A DNA stretch of 64,000 nt, from contig OZ244850.1 of the NCBI GenBank assembly GCA_965220895.1, positions 1,550,001 to 1,614,000 of the forward strand, in the 5' to 3' direction. The notes beneath the pieces are model-generated. The model searched no databases and had not been told where the DNA came from. It saw only the letters and a program-made list of their open reading frames with translations. Position 1 is the stretch's first letter. Every line of letters starts with the position of its first letter. Source of the DNA: WTFY01 sp965220895. Its GTDB lineage: Bacteria; Pseudomonadota; Gammaproteobacteria; UBA4575. Below, one piece after another: positions 1-8,213 of this stretch. The position numbers and the translations under genes were made by a program.

Positions 1-225
1 GATCTGCCGTGCAGAATCGTGGACGATCCTACCGCTGATCGGATCCTGGCCCTTCGTAGGCGATTAGGACTAAGCCGTCAAGAATTCGCGGATCGCTTTG
101 GGCTCGATGCATGTATCCTGCAAGACTGGGAGCAGGGTCGTCGCGTCCCGGGCCGTGCGGCCCGGGTCCTGCTGACTGTCATCGATCACGACCCGGAAGC
201 AGTAGTGCGGGCGCTCGGTAAATAA
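1..225 (+). CDS. Helix-turn-helix (XRE-type) antitoxin-like protein, 5' end cut by window edge
   Basis: The frame is open from base 1 to the TAA at 223-225 (74 visible residues), so the true start probably lies left of the window; a GTG at 19 is the only internal alternative seen. The visible part reads as a small helix-turn-helix domain: a helix 'ILALRRRLGLSRQEFADRFG', then the recognition segment around 'LQDWEQGRRVPGRAARVLL', and a tail ending 'DPEAVVRALGK'. The W-E-Q-G-R-R-x-P and 'AARxLLxVI' pattern is typical of HigA-like antitoxins encoded after a RelE/HigB toxin (family knowledge). Any such toxin would lie outside the window, so antitoxin is inference and DNA-binding regulator is the safer call. 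Confidence 0.7.
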   Translation, partial: DLPCRIVDDPTADRILALRRRLGLSRQEFADRFGLDACILQDWEQGRRVPGRAARVLLTVIDHDPEAVVRALGK

Positions 226-267
226 GGAGCTCAGTCCATACTCAAGCCGGAACTCGGCATCGGCTGG

Positions 268-301
268 TTGTAAGTTTGGCATTTGGCCAATTGAATCTGA
301 G
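268..301 (+). repeat. Left copy of a ~34-bp imperfect direct repeat flanking the DUF4143 ATPase gene
   Basis: This stretch matches 1743-1776 in the same orientation at 26 of 34 positions by hand alignment, with shared cores AAGTTT and CAATTG. The two copies bracket the ATPase gene about 1.47 kb apart. The remainder of the 226-348 gap shows no gene. Confidence 0.55.
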
Positions 302-348
302 CCGGAAGTTGCAGAGGAGTGGTTACCACCTCGGCGATCAGGAACACT

Positions 349-1668
349 CTATGGCGCTTCCCATAATCGGGATATTGGCACTGCATGAAAGCGATCGCCA
401 AAGGGAAGGCTGGTTTCGCCATCATAGAGCACTACACCACGGACGAAGCGGTCACCGACCGCTTTTTGTAGTTTGCGCAATCCGCGAAAGTCCGTCGAAT
501 TCACGCTCGCTGCCGCCTTGATTTCCACGCCGGCGATGGCACCGGATGTCTGTTCAATGACGATGTCTGTTTCAGCACCACCCTTGTCCCGGAAATGGAA
601 GAACCCGGTCGGCATCTCGTGCCAACTTGCTTGTCTTCGCAATTCCTGAAACACAAACGTTTCCAGAAGCTGTCCCAGTAGAGCCCTGTCTGTCGCCAGT
701 GCCTTGGCGTCCGCACGGAGCAGAGCTGAGGCGAGGCCAGTATCCGTGAGGTGCAACTTTGGACTCTTGACCAGCCGCTTCAATCGATTGCTGTGCCAGG
801 CAGGAAGCCGTTCCAGCAGGAAAAGCCTCTCGAGAAGCGTGACGTAGCTCCCGATTGAGGGCCGACTGAGATTGAAGGGCGAGGCGAGGCTGCTGAGGTT
901 GTAGGGTCGGGCCGTTTGTGCGGCCGAAGTGTGCAGCAGCCTTGGCAGGACGTCGAGTGAGCGGACCCGGGCCAAGTCACGCACGTCGCGCTGGACGAGT
1001 ACTTCCACGTAGTCACGGTACCAGTTCGCCATGCGCCTTGCTGTAGGACGCATCAGCGCTGCTGGATAGCCACCTGCAACGATTTTCTCGATGAGCTGCG
1101 CTCCGAGACGCTCGCATTGGAATACCGGAAAGCCATCCCCGAACAGGGTGCTCAGGAAGTCCGTATCCAGACGTGAAGGATCTGACTGGCCTGTAAGCTC
1201 ATACTGTGTCAAGGGATGCAACGGCACGATCTGTAAGCGCCCTGCCAGCGATTCTGACAATTGTGGAACAAGGAAGACGTTTGTGGACCCCGTAAGCAGA
1301 AAGCGGCCCGGCACCCGCCGGCGGTCCACCACTACCTTGATGGCTTCAAACAACTCGGGCACACGTTGGACTTCGTCCAGGATAACGCGCTCTGGCAAGT
1401 CTGCGACGAAGCCCACTGGATCAGCTTGGGCACCGTCTCTCGTACCCGGATCGTCAAAGCTGAAATAACTGTAGTCCCGGACTTGCTGGGAGAGCCCCCA
1501 ACTGAGCGAATCGCCTCCCGAGGTCAGGTAGTTCGGTGCGCAGGTGATCTGGGCAAGCGTTGTCTTGCCACACTGCCGCGGGCCGTGAATGAGTACGACA
1601 GGTGAATCCTGAAGTGCTTCGATAAGCCGGAGCTCGATGGATCGGGGGTAAAAGACAGAATTCGACAT
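349..1668 (-). CDS. AAA family ATPase with C-terminal DUF4143 domain
   Basis: A 439-residue protein of the AAA_14/DUF4143 family. The N-terminal P-loop is visible as GPRQCGKTT (residues 29-37) and the Walker B as VILDEVQ (95-101), followed by 'LLTGSTN', a sensor-1-like segment. The C-terminal half carries DUF4143 features: the 'PSIGSYVTLLERLFLLERLPAW' region, 'KLHLTDTGLASALL', and an end domain resembling a PD-(D/E)xK nuclease ('GAETDIVIE', 'GVEIKAAASV'). Members are widespread, often horizontally moved and of uncertain function. The start ATG at 1668 fits the family N-terminus. The gene is flanked by related direct repeats and preceded by a phased repeat array, suggesting that it moves as a unit or has its own control region. 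Confidence 0.88.
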   Translation of the reverse strand: MSNSVFYPRSIELRLIEALQDSPVVLIHGPRQCGKTTLAQITCAPNYLTSGGDSLSWGLSQQVRDYSYFSFDDPGTRDGAQADPVGFVADLPERVILDEVQRVPELFEAIKVVVDRRRVPGRFLLTGSTNVFLVPQLSESLAGRLQIVPLHPLTQYELTGQSDPSRLDTDFLSTLFGDGFPVFQCERLGAQLIEKIVAGGYPAALMRPTARRMANWYRDYVEVLVQRDVRDLARVRSLDVLPRLLHTSAAQTARPYNLSSLASPFNLSRPSIGSYVTLLERLFLLERLPAWHSNRLKRLVKSPKLHLTDTGLASALLRADAKALATDRALLGQLLETFVFQELRRQASWHEMPTGFFHFRDKGGAETDIVIEQTSGAIAGVEIKAAASVNSTDFRGLRKLQKAVGDRFVRGVVLYDGETSLPFGDRFHAVPISRLWEAP

Positions 1669-1673
1669 CGACT

Positions 1674-1777
1674 GATTGTAAGTCTATAGTAGGTAAATTG
1701 CAAGTTTAGTTATGGAAAATTGAAAGTTTAGTGGCCGTCGAATTGCAAGTTTAGCACTCGGACAATTGGATCTTAAC
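1674..1777 (+). repeat. Array of ~22-23-bp phased short repeats upstream of the DUF4143 ATPase
   Basis: Copies of an element close to AATTGCAAGTTTAG start near 1696, 1718 and 1741. Degenerate copies start near 1674 and 1764. Starts are spaced 22-23 bp, about two helical turns, immediately upstream of the ATPase start codon at 1668 (minus strand). Such phasing would suit a cooperative DNA-binding site or multiple terminal repeats of an IS21-like element. Neither use is proven. The right copy of the flanking direct repeat (1743-1776) overlaps the last two units. Confidence 0.6.
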
Positions 1778-1983
1778 TTGGTAGTCGCAAGGGAGTAGTC
1801 GTTTCCTAGCGATGGTGGCCAGTCAGTTCACGCAGATGATTTCAGCCTGCTGGCACAACTAAAGGGGAAGCAAAACGCAGACGATTTTGTTCAGGAGCAG
1901 TCCGTACAAGTCCAGGTGGATTTCCTGTGATGAGGGAGGTACCGGATTCTTCTGTTCTATGTTAGGTTTCACATTCCTGAACT
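1778..1983. other. Non-coding stretch before tRNA-Val
   Basis: I see no credible gene here. One plus-strand frame is open for about 40 codons and ends in TGA near 1930, but it has no start codon and no recognisable similarity; it could be the tail of a lost gene. The promoter of tRNA-Val should lie just upstream of 1984, but no clear -35/-10 pair stands out. Confidence 0.4.
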
Positions 1984-2060
1984 AGGCGCGTAGCTCAGTT
2001 GGTTAGAGCATCACCTTGACATGGTGGGGGTCGTTGGTTCGAATCCAATCGCGCCTACCA
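1984..2060 (+). tRNA. tRNA-Val (anticodon GAC)
   Basis: A 77-nt cloverleaf with CCA encoded. The acceptor stem AGGCGCG pairs with CGCGCCT followed by ACCA. The D arm is GCTC...GAGC. The anticodon stem TCACC/GGTGG holds the loop TTGACAT with anticodon GAC. The T arm contains GGTTCGAATCC. The accessory genes begin right after its 3' end; tRNA 3' ends are common integration sites, although no integrase or repeated tRNA end was found. Confidence 0.97.
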
Positions 2061-2145
2061 GAGTTATGGGGGTCCGTACCGGGGCCAGGAAAGGTATTTC
2101 ACATCCAGACATGGGCCAAGTGCCGAGGTTAAGAAGGTTTCAGGC

Positions 2146-2454
2146 ATGAACCCAGAACTCCACATTCCAAGTGATCGCGTTGCGGCATTCTGTCGTGCGA
2201 ACGGCATAACACAGCTTGCTATCTTTGGTTCGGCGTTACGAGAGGACTTCAGCGCAGAGAGCGACATTGACGTGCTGGTCGAGTTCGCGCCTGGCTGTAC
2301 GCCCGGATTGAAGTTTTTTGGGATCGCTTCTGAGTTGTCGGATCTGTTTGGAAGGGAAGTGGATGTTCTGACACGTTCGTCTGTGGAGCAAAGCCGGAAC
2401 TACATTCGCCGGAGAGAAATTCTGGAGTCCGTCGAGGTCATCTATGCGGCGTGA
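2146..2454 (+). CDS. MNT-type minimal nucleotidyltransferase antitoxin (MntA-like)
   Basis: A 102-residue DNA polymerase beta-like nucleotidyltransferase. The signature GSALREDFSAESDID (residues 28-42) gives the GS start and the two metal-binding aspartates D40 and D42, followed by 'VLVEF'. MNT proteins of this size neutralise a HEPN RNase toxin encoded directly downstream, by AMPylating it (established for MntA/HepT pairs). Here the next reading frame begins at 2444 and overlaps this stop codon, as in intact pairs, but it is broken. The nucleotidyltransferase itself looks complete, so it is an orphan antitoxin or has acquired another partner. Confidence 0.9.
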   Translation: MNPELHIPSDRVAAFCRANGITQLAIFGSALREDFSAESDIDVLVEFAPGCTPGLKFFGIASELSDLFGREVDVLTRSSVEQSRNYIRRREILESVEVIYAA

Positions 2455-2649
2455 CGATTCGTATCTACTCGATATGCTGGTAGCGGCACGTAAAACAGTA
2501 ACTTTTTTGCAATTGTCTGGAAAATAGTACAGGAAGATTTGCCGCCACTAATTGCACAGCTCGAACTCCTAATATCCCCGGAGTCTGAGAAGCAAAGAGA
2601 GTTACTACTAGAGTCCTACCGCGTTGAATTCCCATTTACAGATCGCTGA
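2444..2649 (+). pseudogene. HEPN (DUF86, HepT-like) toxin gene with internal deletion
   Basis: ATG at 2444 overlaps the MNT stop and encodes 27 residues typical of the DUF86 start (MRRDDSYLLDMLVAARKTV...) before TAG at 2525-2527. One base out of phase, starting at 2524, the sequence resumes as 'IVQEDLPPLIAQLELL...', the usual C-terminal end of the same family, and stops at TGA 2647-2649. The middle of the protein, about half of its normal length and including the catalytic R-x4-H motif (family knowledge), is absent. The toxin therefore cannot be functional. The MNT partner just upstream supports the identification. Confidence 0.85.
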
Positions 2650-2767
2650 GCCCCAAACTAGTCCTTCTCCAGATCTTGGCAGCACTTAATCTCGGTATGG
2701 CTTATGCTGCCATGTAGCTTGCACCGTTTGTATTGGTTGCAGTTGATGCTGGTATTCAGTTTGTGGA

Positions 2768-5700
2768 GTGGATTGTAAAGCAACAAGTCTAACGGATACT
2801 GTGAGCGATCTTGATCAATCAAGCGCCACCGGATTTGTGACCGAGTTCGATGGGGTGCCTGGATTCTGGAACTATCTTGTCGGCCTTGAGCGCAATGATC
2901 TGATAGCAGAACTCGTTCAAAATGATCTGGATCAAGGCGCAACCCGCACTGTTGTCTCTTTCGAATCGTCGCGTCTGGTTTGTGAGGGGAACGGCAAACC
3001 AGTAGATGCTGAAGGATGGCAGCGCCTTCGTAAGATACTGGGCGCTGGTGATGAGGTGCCGGCAAAGCGCAGCAGGTTCGGTGTCAAGAATCATGGTCTC
3101 AAGACCGCATTCACGATTGGTGACGAAATCCGTCTCATGTCGGACGGGAAGACCATTGTTCAGACGCTTTACGCGAAGGGACGCGACAGCTCACCTCATC
3201 CCGGCGCTTCGGGGTACCCCATGGAGGATCCGGAAGCTCCGGCTGATGGTTGTCATGTGATCGTGCCCTATCGTGACAATGAACTTGTGCCTGGCAAGGG
3301 TGAACCTATCAAATTGCCCGCAGTTGGCGAGAGAGAACTCGATGCATTGTTTCAGACAGCCTGTGCCAACGTACCAGAGCAGTTCGCCGGCATCGTGTCA
3401 CCAGAGGTCACGCCTCGTTACGAACTCGTACTGCGGCACTGGCGGCTAGGAGAGGCCAGGTTTTCCTTTTCATGTACGCGGCCAATCAAATGCAAACGTG
3501 CAAAGCGGATTGAGGTCTTCAAGAGGCGTTGCACTGTAGAGGGCACGCATATCCCACTTCAAGGGGCACTTCTTGAGCAGGCTGTGCGTCGCCTTGCTCC
3601 ATTGAAGGGTGTCCTGAAAGAACGTGTGGCCGATTATTTTCGCCGCGGACAACGCTTTTTTGTTGAAGTATCCTGGCCGATAAGCACGAAAGGGAAGCCT
3701 AGGACCGGTACGGGGAAATTCCGCTATCCAATTGGCTATCCACTGAGTTCACACGAGGCTCGCACAGGGCATGGCGCGTATTTCAATGCACCGTTCGTGT
3801 CCGACAAGGAGCGCCACGCGCCTGCATGGAATGAGGCTACGTTTGCTGAGTTGCGGGAGCAATGCGAGTCGTTGTTGATCGATGCGGTGGCCTACTTCAT
3901 GGTACCCAAGTGGGGGCCGGATGGTTTGAATCCTGTTGTGCCAGATTCTGATGCTGATGATGGCGACGAGGCGGTGCGTCCGATTTTGGCAAGGCTTGTT
4001 CAGAAGGGAGCAATGCCTGTCCTGGACCAGCTCGAGGCAGTGAAGCTTGTGGCTAAGGGAAGACGTGTAAATTTCAGGGCTGCGATACGACGCAGACGCT
4101 ATTTGAAGAAGGAGAGACGATACCGGTTAATGATGCCGGTACTGACCTGGGCGCAGAATGCAGTTCATCCTTCGCTCTCACTTTTATGCCCAGGCTCGGA
4201 GATGCAACTCGACCCTCGTACCCATGGGGAAATCATTCGGCTGCTGGCAGATGGTGGCACATGTGGATCTGGAGAGACGTTCGCTACCTTTGATGAAAAA
4301 GATGTGTTTCATCGCGTGGTCGATGGGGGAAACGAATATTCCGACGCGGTCGCAAAACCGTTCATTGCACAGGCGTACCTGGATCTGATCAAACTTGCGC
4401 TGGATGAAAATAAACTTGATACTGAAAACGAAGACGAGTTGGTTGCAGCTTTACTACTGCCTGACGAACAAGGGCGGGCAACGGCGTTTCGGGATCTGTA
4501 TGCGAACGCTTCGCTTCCTTCCGATATTCCTGGCTTGTGCCTGCCGCCTATCCTTAATTCTGGCCTGTCCGGGCATGCCCTGTTCAGGCGCAAGAAGTGG
4601 AAGCTTCGGAAGTTCACGATCACAGAGTTTTTGAAGAGCGACACTCTTCAAAACGCAGACGAACAAACGCGAAAGAAATTCTGGAACTGGCTGCGTCGGA
4701 ATGAACGGCGCATCAGGCCGAATGACCGGCGAAGGCTTGCGGGTCTCATCATATGGCCCGACAGCGACGAGAGGCTGTGCAAGATATCCGACCTCTGCGA
4801 TCCCCGCTCAGCACCTGTTGTCGCCTCACTCGACGGATTCATCCAGCGACCACATGGGCAAGTTCGCAGGTCCAAACTTGTTTCTGTCGGCGGTAAGGCA
4901 CGGACATCGATCCGCCGTGCCCCAACTGAGCACGAGATCTCAGCCTGGGTCAACACACGGCTGGTACAATTCGAGATTGGAAGCCAACCGGATGCCGTGA
5001 CCATCGGCGAACTACGTAGGTTTGAGGCTGATCTCGTCACACTTCTCCAAGACAGGTCAATTATCCCCTTACTCAAGTCGGCCATTGCGATGCTCCCGGC
5101 ACTTGCGCGCGACAAGTCCATTCAATCTCGCACCGAACTGGTCATGCCGAGCCCTGGCAATGATCGACTCGCGTTGCCCAGTCGTTTCCTTCTCAACGAC
5201 CCAAAACGCGGCGCGTTGCTCAACAAACTTGCACCCGCGATCAAGGCACCCACTTTGACTATGCTGCTAGACACCTTCGCCGAAGATCCCTGCAACATTG
5301 ATGTTCTGCAGCCGCGCCTGAAAAAGGTCCTTGACATCAGCGAGCCGGAAAGTGATGAGCGATGCAAGCTTGCGGGAATGTCCATTATTCCAGTGGGTGA
5401 CCAATGGCGAGCGCCATCCGCGCTGGCCTTCGCCGGTAATAAGGGGAATTACTGGGGCGATTGGAAGATCCGCATTCCGACAGAGGGCCTGTCGCCTGAT
5501 GACCAGACTCGTTATCGCGAGGCAGGCGTGACCTCGGCATCACCTAACCTTGAGACCAGTCGCGAGTTCTTCAAATGGCTCGCAGACCAGGACCAAGATG
5601 TTTTGGGGCGGCACATTCCCTGCGTACTGCGACATATCCTCCATCGGCAGGGGCCTACCGATTGGGCTCCCATCTACACGGCAACGCCCTTTATCCCGGT

Positions 5701-6994
5701 CAGATACCAGAACGGGTTGCAGCTTGTGTCGTTACAACGGGCACTCCACAAGCCAGTCTATCTGTCTGACGCAGGTGACATCGGAGATGCAGTCATACAA
5801 AAGGATGCTTCCGTCCTGTTGGTCATCGATCAGGTGAAAGAGGTGAACAAGCCAATCTCGGAACCACTGCGCGAGCTGGGTGTGAGGTCGCTACGCAATG
5901 CACTCGGAGAACCGATAAGTGCGACTGGTACAGGGGAGGTGACTGCTATCAACGAGGATATTCGCAGCCGGTTCGACACGCTTCGGACGCTCCAGTTTCG
6001 TCGCACATTCCGAAAACGGCTCAATAAACTGGAAATTGACTCCGAGTTGTTGCGCCATGACTGGCAAGACCAGTTGCGGCGTGTGCAAGAATTTCGCTGT
6101 GCAGAATATATCGAGGTACGCCATAAATTCCGCAACAAGTACTACCGGCTTGATGTCGATGCGGGATTCGATCCCGGAAAGGGTATTTTCTGGATGAAGC
6201 GTGATCTTGATACTGGCGGTTTGTACGAAGCTGTGGCCAAGCAGTTGGTATTCAAGACGGCGGCACGAACGATCGACCTCTATGCACTAGAACTCTCTCT
6301 AAAACTTGATATTGCTGACCCGAGTTTTGGGCGTGCTGCGGAATTTGATGAAGAAGAGTCGGGTAAGTCTGGGGATAGTGACGACGAGAAAGCTGGTCTT
6401 GGAGAAGCAGGAGGCGGCCACTCTCCGTTCGTCCCTGATCCGGGGCGCAATGAGCCCAAACCTGGACCGCTCACAGAGGGCTTGACGACAGAGGGATGGC
6501 CTACGAGGGAACATCCACGCAAACCAGGTCCGGGCCGCGGCGGGAGCCCTCGACAAACACCTGATTTGGAGAAGAGGCATATCGAGGAACTAAAGCGTCT
6601 CCACTATGCAAGTCACTGCCAGATGTGCCTTTGCGAACGGAGCCCCCAAGAGTTGGCACCGGTCGGAAGCTACATTGAGTCGGAGGAAGTCCGTCGGAGC
6701 ATCGTTGAGGCACACCATACTGATTTGGTGGCGGCTGGCGGCGAGCGCCATGCAGGAAACCTGCTATTGCTGTGCAAACTGCATCACGACAACTATGGGG
6801 GCCAATTGAACCGTGATGCCATCAGGGCTGCTCTTCAGGACAGCCCGAAGCGAATGTCTATCTGCTTTGGCAAAACCTCCAATGTTCAGGGTCAGCAAAT
6901 AGAATTGGTGATTTCTGGCACTGGGGAAAAAGTAAGGTTCTTTTTTACTGATTACCATGCACAATACTGGTTGTCGGAAACAGCACCATATTGA
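2768..6994 (+). CDS. Large sacsin/Hsp90-like (GHKL) ATPase with C-terminal HNH nuclease domain
   Basis: A 1408-residue protein. The N-terminus has GHKL ATPase motifs: an N-box 'ELVQNDLDQGAT' (about 48-59), a lid-side motif 'EGNGKP' (73-78) that resembles the sacsin-type NGKP rather than the canonical DxGxG, and 'RFGVKNHGLKTAF' (103-115). A long middle region, about 130-1190, is unrecognised. An acidic, Pro/Gly-rich linker (about 1190-1275) leads to an HNH domain: C1284-x2-C1287, E1314-A-H-H1317, N1331 and C1336-x2-H1339-H1340. The architecture suggests ATP-gated DNA cleavage, as in GHKL/MORC-type proteins of bacterial conflict systems; this is inference. Start is uncertain: GTG 2768 as given or GTG 2801. 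The gene is 20 bp upstream of the next frame and may be cotranscribed with it. Confidence 0.75.
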   Translation: MDCKATSLTDTVSDLDQSSATGFVTEFDGVPGFWNYLVGLERNDLIAELVQNDLDQGATRTVVSFESSRLVCEGNGKPVDAEGWQRLRKILGAGDEVPAKRSRFGVKNHGLKTAFTIGDEIRLMSDGKTIVQTLYAKGRDSSPHPGASGYPMEDPEAPADGCHVIVPYRDNELVPGKGEPIKLPAVGERELDALFQTACANVPEQFAGIVSPEVTPRYELVLRHWRLGEARFSFSCTRPIKCKRAKRIEVFKRRCTVEGTHIPLQGALLEQAVRRLAPLKGVLKERVADYFRRGQRFFVEVSWPISTKGKPRTGTGKFRYPIGYPLSSHEARTGHGAYFNAPFVSDKERHAPAWNEATFAELREQCESLLIDAVAYFMVPKWGPDGLNPVVPDSDADDGDEAVRPILARLVQKGAMPVLDQLEAVKLVAKGRRVNFRAAIRRRRYLKKERRYRLMMPVLTWAQNAVHPSLSLLCPGSEMQLDPRTHGEIIRLLADGGTCGSGETFATFDEKDVFHRVVDGGNEYSDAVAKPFIAQAYLDLIKLALDENKLDTENEDELVAALLLPDEQGRATAFRDLYANASLPSDIPGLCLPPILNSGLSGHALFRRKKWKLRKFTITEFLKSDTLQNADEQTRKKFWNWLRRNERRIRPNDRRRLAGLIIWPDSDERLCKISDLCDPRSAPVVASLDGFIQRPHGQVRRSKLVSVGGKARTSIRRAPTEHEISAWVNTRLVQFEIGSQPDAVTIGELRRFEADLVTLLQDRSIIPLLKSAIAMLPALARDKSIQSRTELVMPSPGNDRLALPSRFLLNDPKRGALLNKLAPAIKAPTLTMLLDTFAEDPCNIDVLQPRLKKVLDISEPESDERCKLAGMSIIPVGDQWRAPSALAFAGNKGNYWGDWKIRIPTEGLSPDDQTRYREAGVTSASPNLETSREFFKWLADQDQDVLGRHIPCVLRHILHRQGPTDWAPIYTATPFIPVRYQNGLQLVSLQRALHKPVYLSDAGDIGDAVIQKDASVLLVIDQVKEVNKPISEPLRELGVRSLRNALGEPISATGTGEVTAINEDIRSRFDTLRTLQFRRTFRKRLNKLEIDSELLRHDWQDQLRRVQEFRCAEYIEVRHKFRNKYYRLDVDAGFDPGKGIFWMKRDLDTGGLYEAVAKQLVFKTAARTIDLYALELSLKLDIADPSFGRAAEFDEEESGKSGDSDDEKAGLGEAGGGHSPFVPDPGRNEPKPGPLTEGLTTEGWPTREHPRKPGPGRGGSPRQTPDLEKRHIEELKRLHYASHCQMCLCERSPQELAPVGSYIESEEVRRSIVEAHHTDLVAAGGERHAGNLLLLCKLHHDNYGGQLNRDAIRAALQDSPKRMSICFGKTSNVQGQQIELVISGTGEKVRFFFTDYHAQYWLSETAPY

Positions 6995-7014
6995 TGCAAT
7001 ATAAGCAGTAGAGA

Positions 7015-7687
7015 TTGACGTATGCCATTCTTGGTTGGGGGTCCGTTCTGTGGGATAAGAAAGAGAAATTCGAGGATTTTTGGGAAGCGATCGAGTCGAA
7101 TTGTGCTCAAGAGTGGGAGTTAGCTGAAGGATTATGGCTGCCACTAGAATTTTCTCGGATATCAGTGTCGTCGAGAGGTGGTGCTCTTACACTTGTGATT
7201 GATGAGAAGAATGGCAAAGACTGCCAGGTTTCTTACGCAGAAACGAAAAGGACGCAGATCACGCTTAATCATGTCATTGAAATCTTGCAGAGGCGAGAAG
7301 GTACGCCGAATAAGAGAAATATTGGATACTGGGAGCGTGGATGTGGTGAACGACATCCGGAGAAATGTAAATCTACAGAACGTGTTGTGGCTTGGGCTGA
7401 GCAAAGCAGTTTCGGTGGTCTGGACTGCCCTGGAGAGTAATTACTGTACTTGTGTGGCTCCGCAATTTAAACCATTCCAGCCACTGGAGAATCCGTTGAA
7501 ATACTTGGAGAACCCTGAGAACCAGGAGGGCGGGCTACAGAATAGCGTAAGGAAAAAAGCGGTTGACTACATCTGCAGAGCACCAAGGGCGACTCAGACC
7601 AGACTTCGAGAGCGGCTGATGGAGGAGGATTGGTTTATTGAAGAGGCCGAAATTTTGGGACTTGATCTGATTCCAAAGGATTATTGA
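7015..7687 (+). pseudogene. Gamma-glutamylcyclotransferase-like protein gene, frameshifted
   Basis: TTG at 7015 opens a frame whose N-terminus 'YAILGWGSVLWD' and later 'LPLEFSRISV' resemble the GGCT/AIG2-like fold (glycine-rich YGS loop). That frame stops at 7438-7440 after 'AWAEQSSFG'. The expected continuation 'VVWTALESNY' begins at 7415 in the next frame and runs to the stop before 7688 ('RAPRATQTRLRERLMEEDW...'). One extra base or two missing bases near 7409-7416 breaks a gene of about 222 codons. It may be a real pseudogene or a sequence error. The base composition is AT-rich, unlike the core genes. The enzymatic role is unproven, and similarity was judged by eye only. Confidence 0.6.
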
Positions 7688-7740
7688 GTTTCGCGGCCAT
7701 ATTTTGAATTATGTAATCCAGTTCAGTACAAGGAGATGCA

Positions 7741-8199
7741 GTGGATAGAGAAAACAATAAGTCTGTCGATTGGGTGATTAGGCGTGGAGCTTGTCATAAA
7801 GATACGATTCTTCATGCGCTATATGAACAAGTTAGGCATGATGTAGATGAAATGAAAAAACTGGAACTAAGAAAGGGAGACTGTTTCAGATATGAAATAA
7901 CACGTCTGAACAATGAGATAAGAGTCATGAAGATTTTTAATAAAGCATCAAATGCTGGCGGAGTAATGCATCCACATTATTCTAAAGGTGATCCAGTGGG
8001 AGCTGCCCACTTTATGCATAGTGGCCTTGGCAAGATAAGCGTATCTAGTATGAATACAGAAAAACCAAATGAGAATGTAGACCTTAAATTTAACTATTCT
8101 TGGGACAGTGACGAAGCTGCCTGTCAGTACACTATTGATGGCAAGCTTTTTCAGTTTTGGGAAATCAGTAAAAGAGGGTTAGAGCCACTTTTTTTCTAA
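7741..8199 (+). CDS. Hypothetical protein, 152 residues
   Basis: I do not recognise this protein. GTG at 7741 is preceded by a good ribosome-binding site (AGGAG at 7731-7735), which supports real translation. The sequence is AT-rich with Lys/Asn-rich composition. No signal peptide or membrane segment is evident. The N-terminal half looks helical and charged ('EQVRHDVDEMKKLELRKGD'), followed by a likely beta-rich C-terminal half. It lies 53 bp after the broken cyclotransferase-like gene on the same strand as the ATPase-HNH gene and could be the last gene of that transcription unit. Confidence 0.6.
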   Translation: MDRENNKSVDWVIRRGACHKDTILHALYEQVRHDVDEMKKLELRKGDCFRYEITRLNNEIRVMKIFNKASNAGGVMHPHYSKGDPVGAAHFMHSGLGKISVSSMNTEKPNENVDLKFNYSWDSDEAACQYTIDGKLFQFWEISKRGLEPLFF

Positions 8200-8213
8200 A
8201 ATTAACTGGTTAC

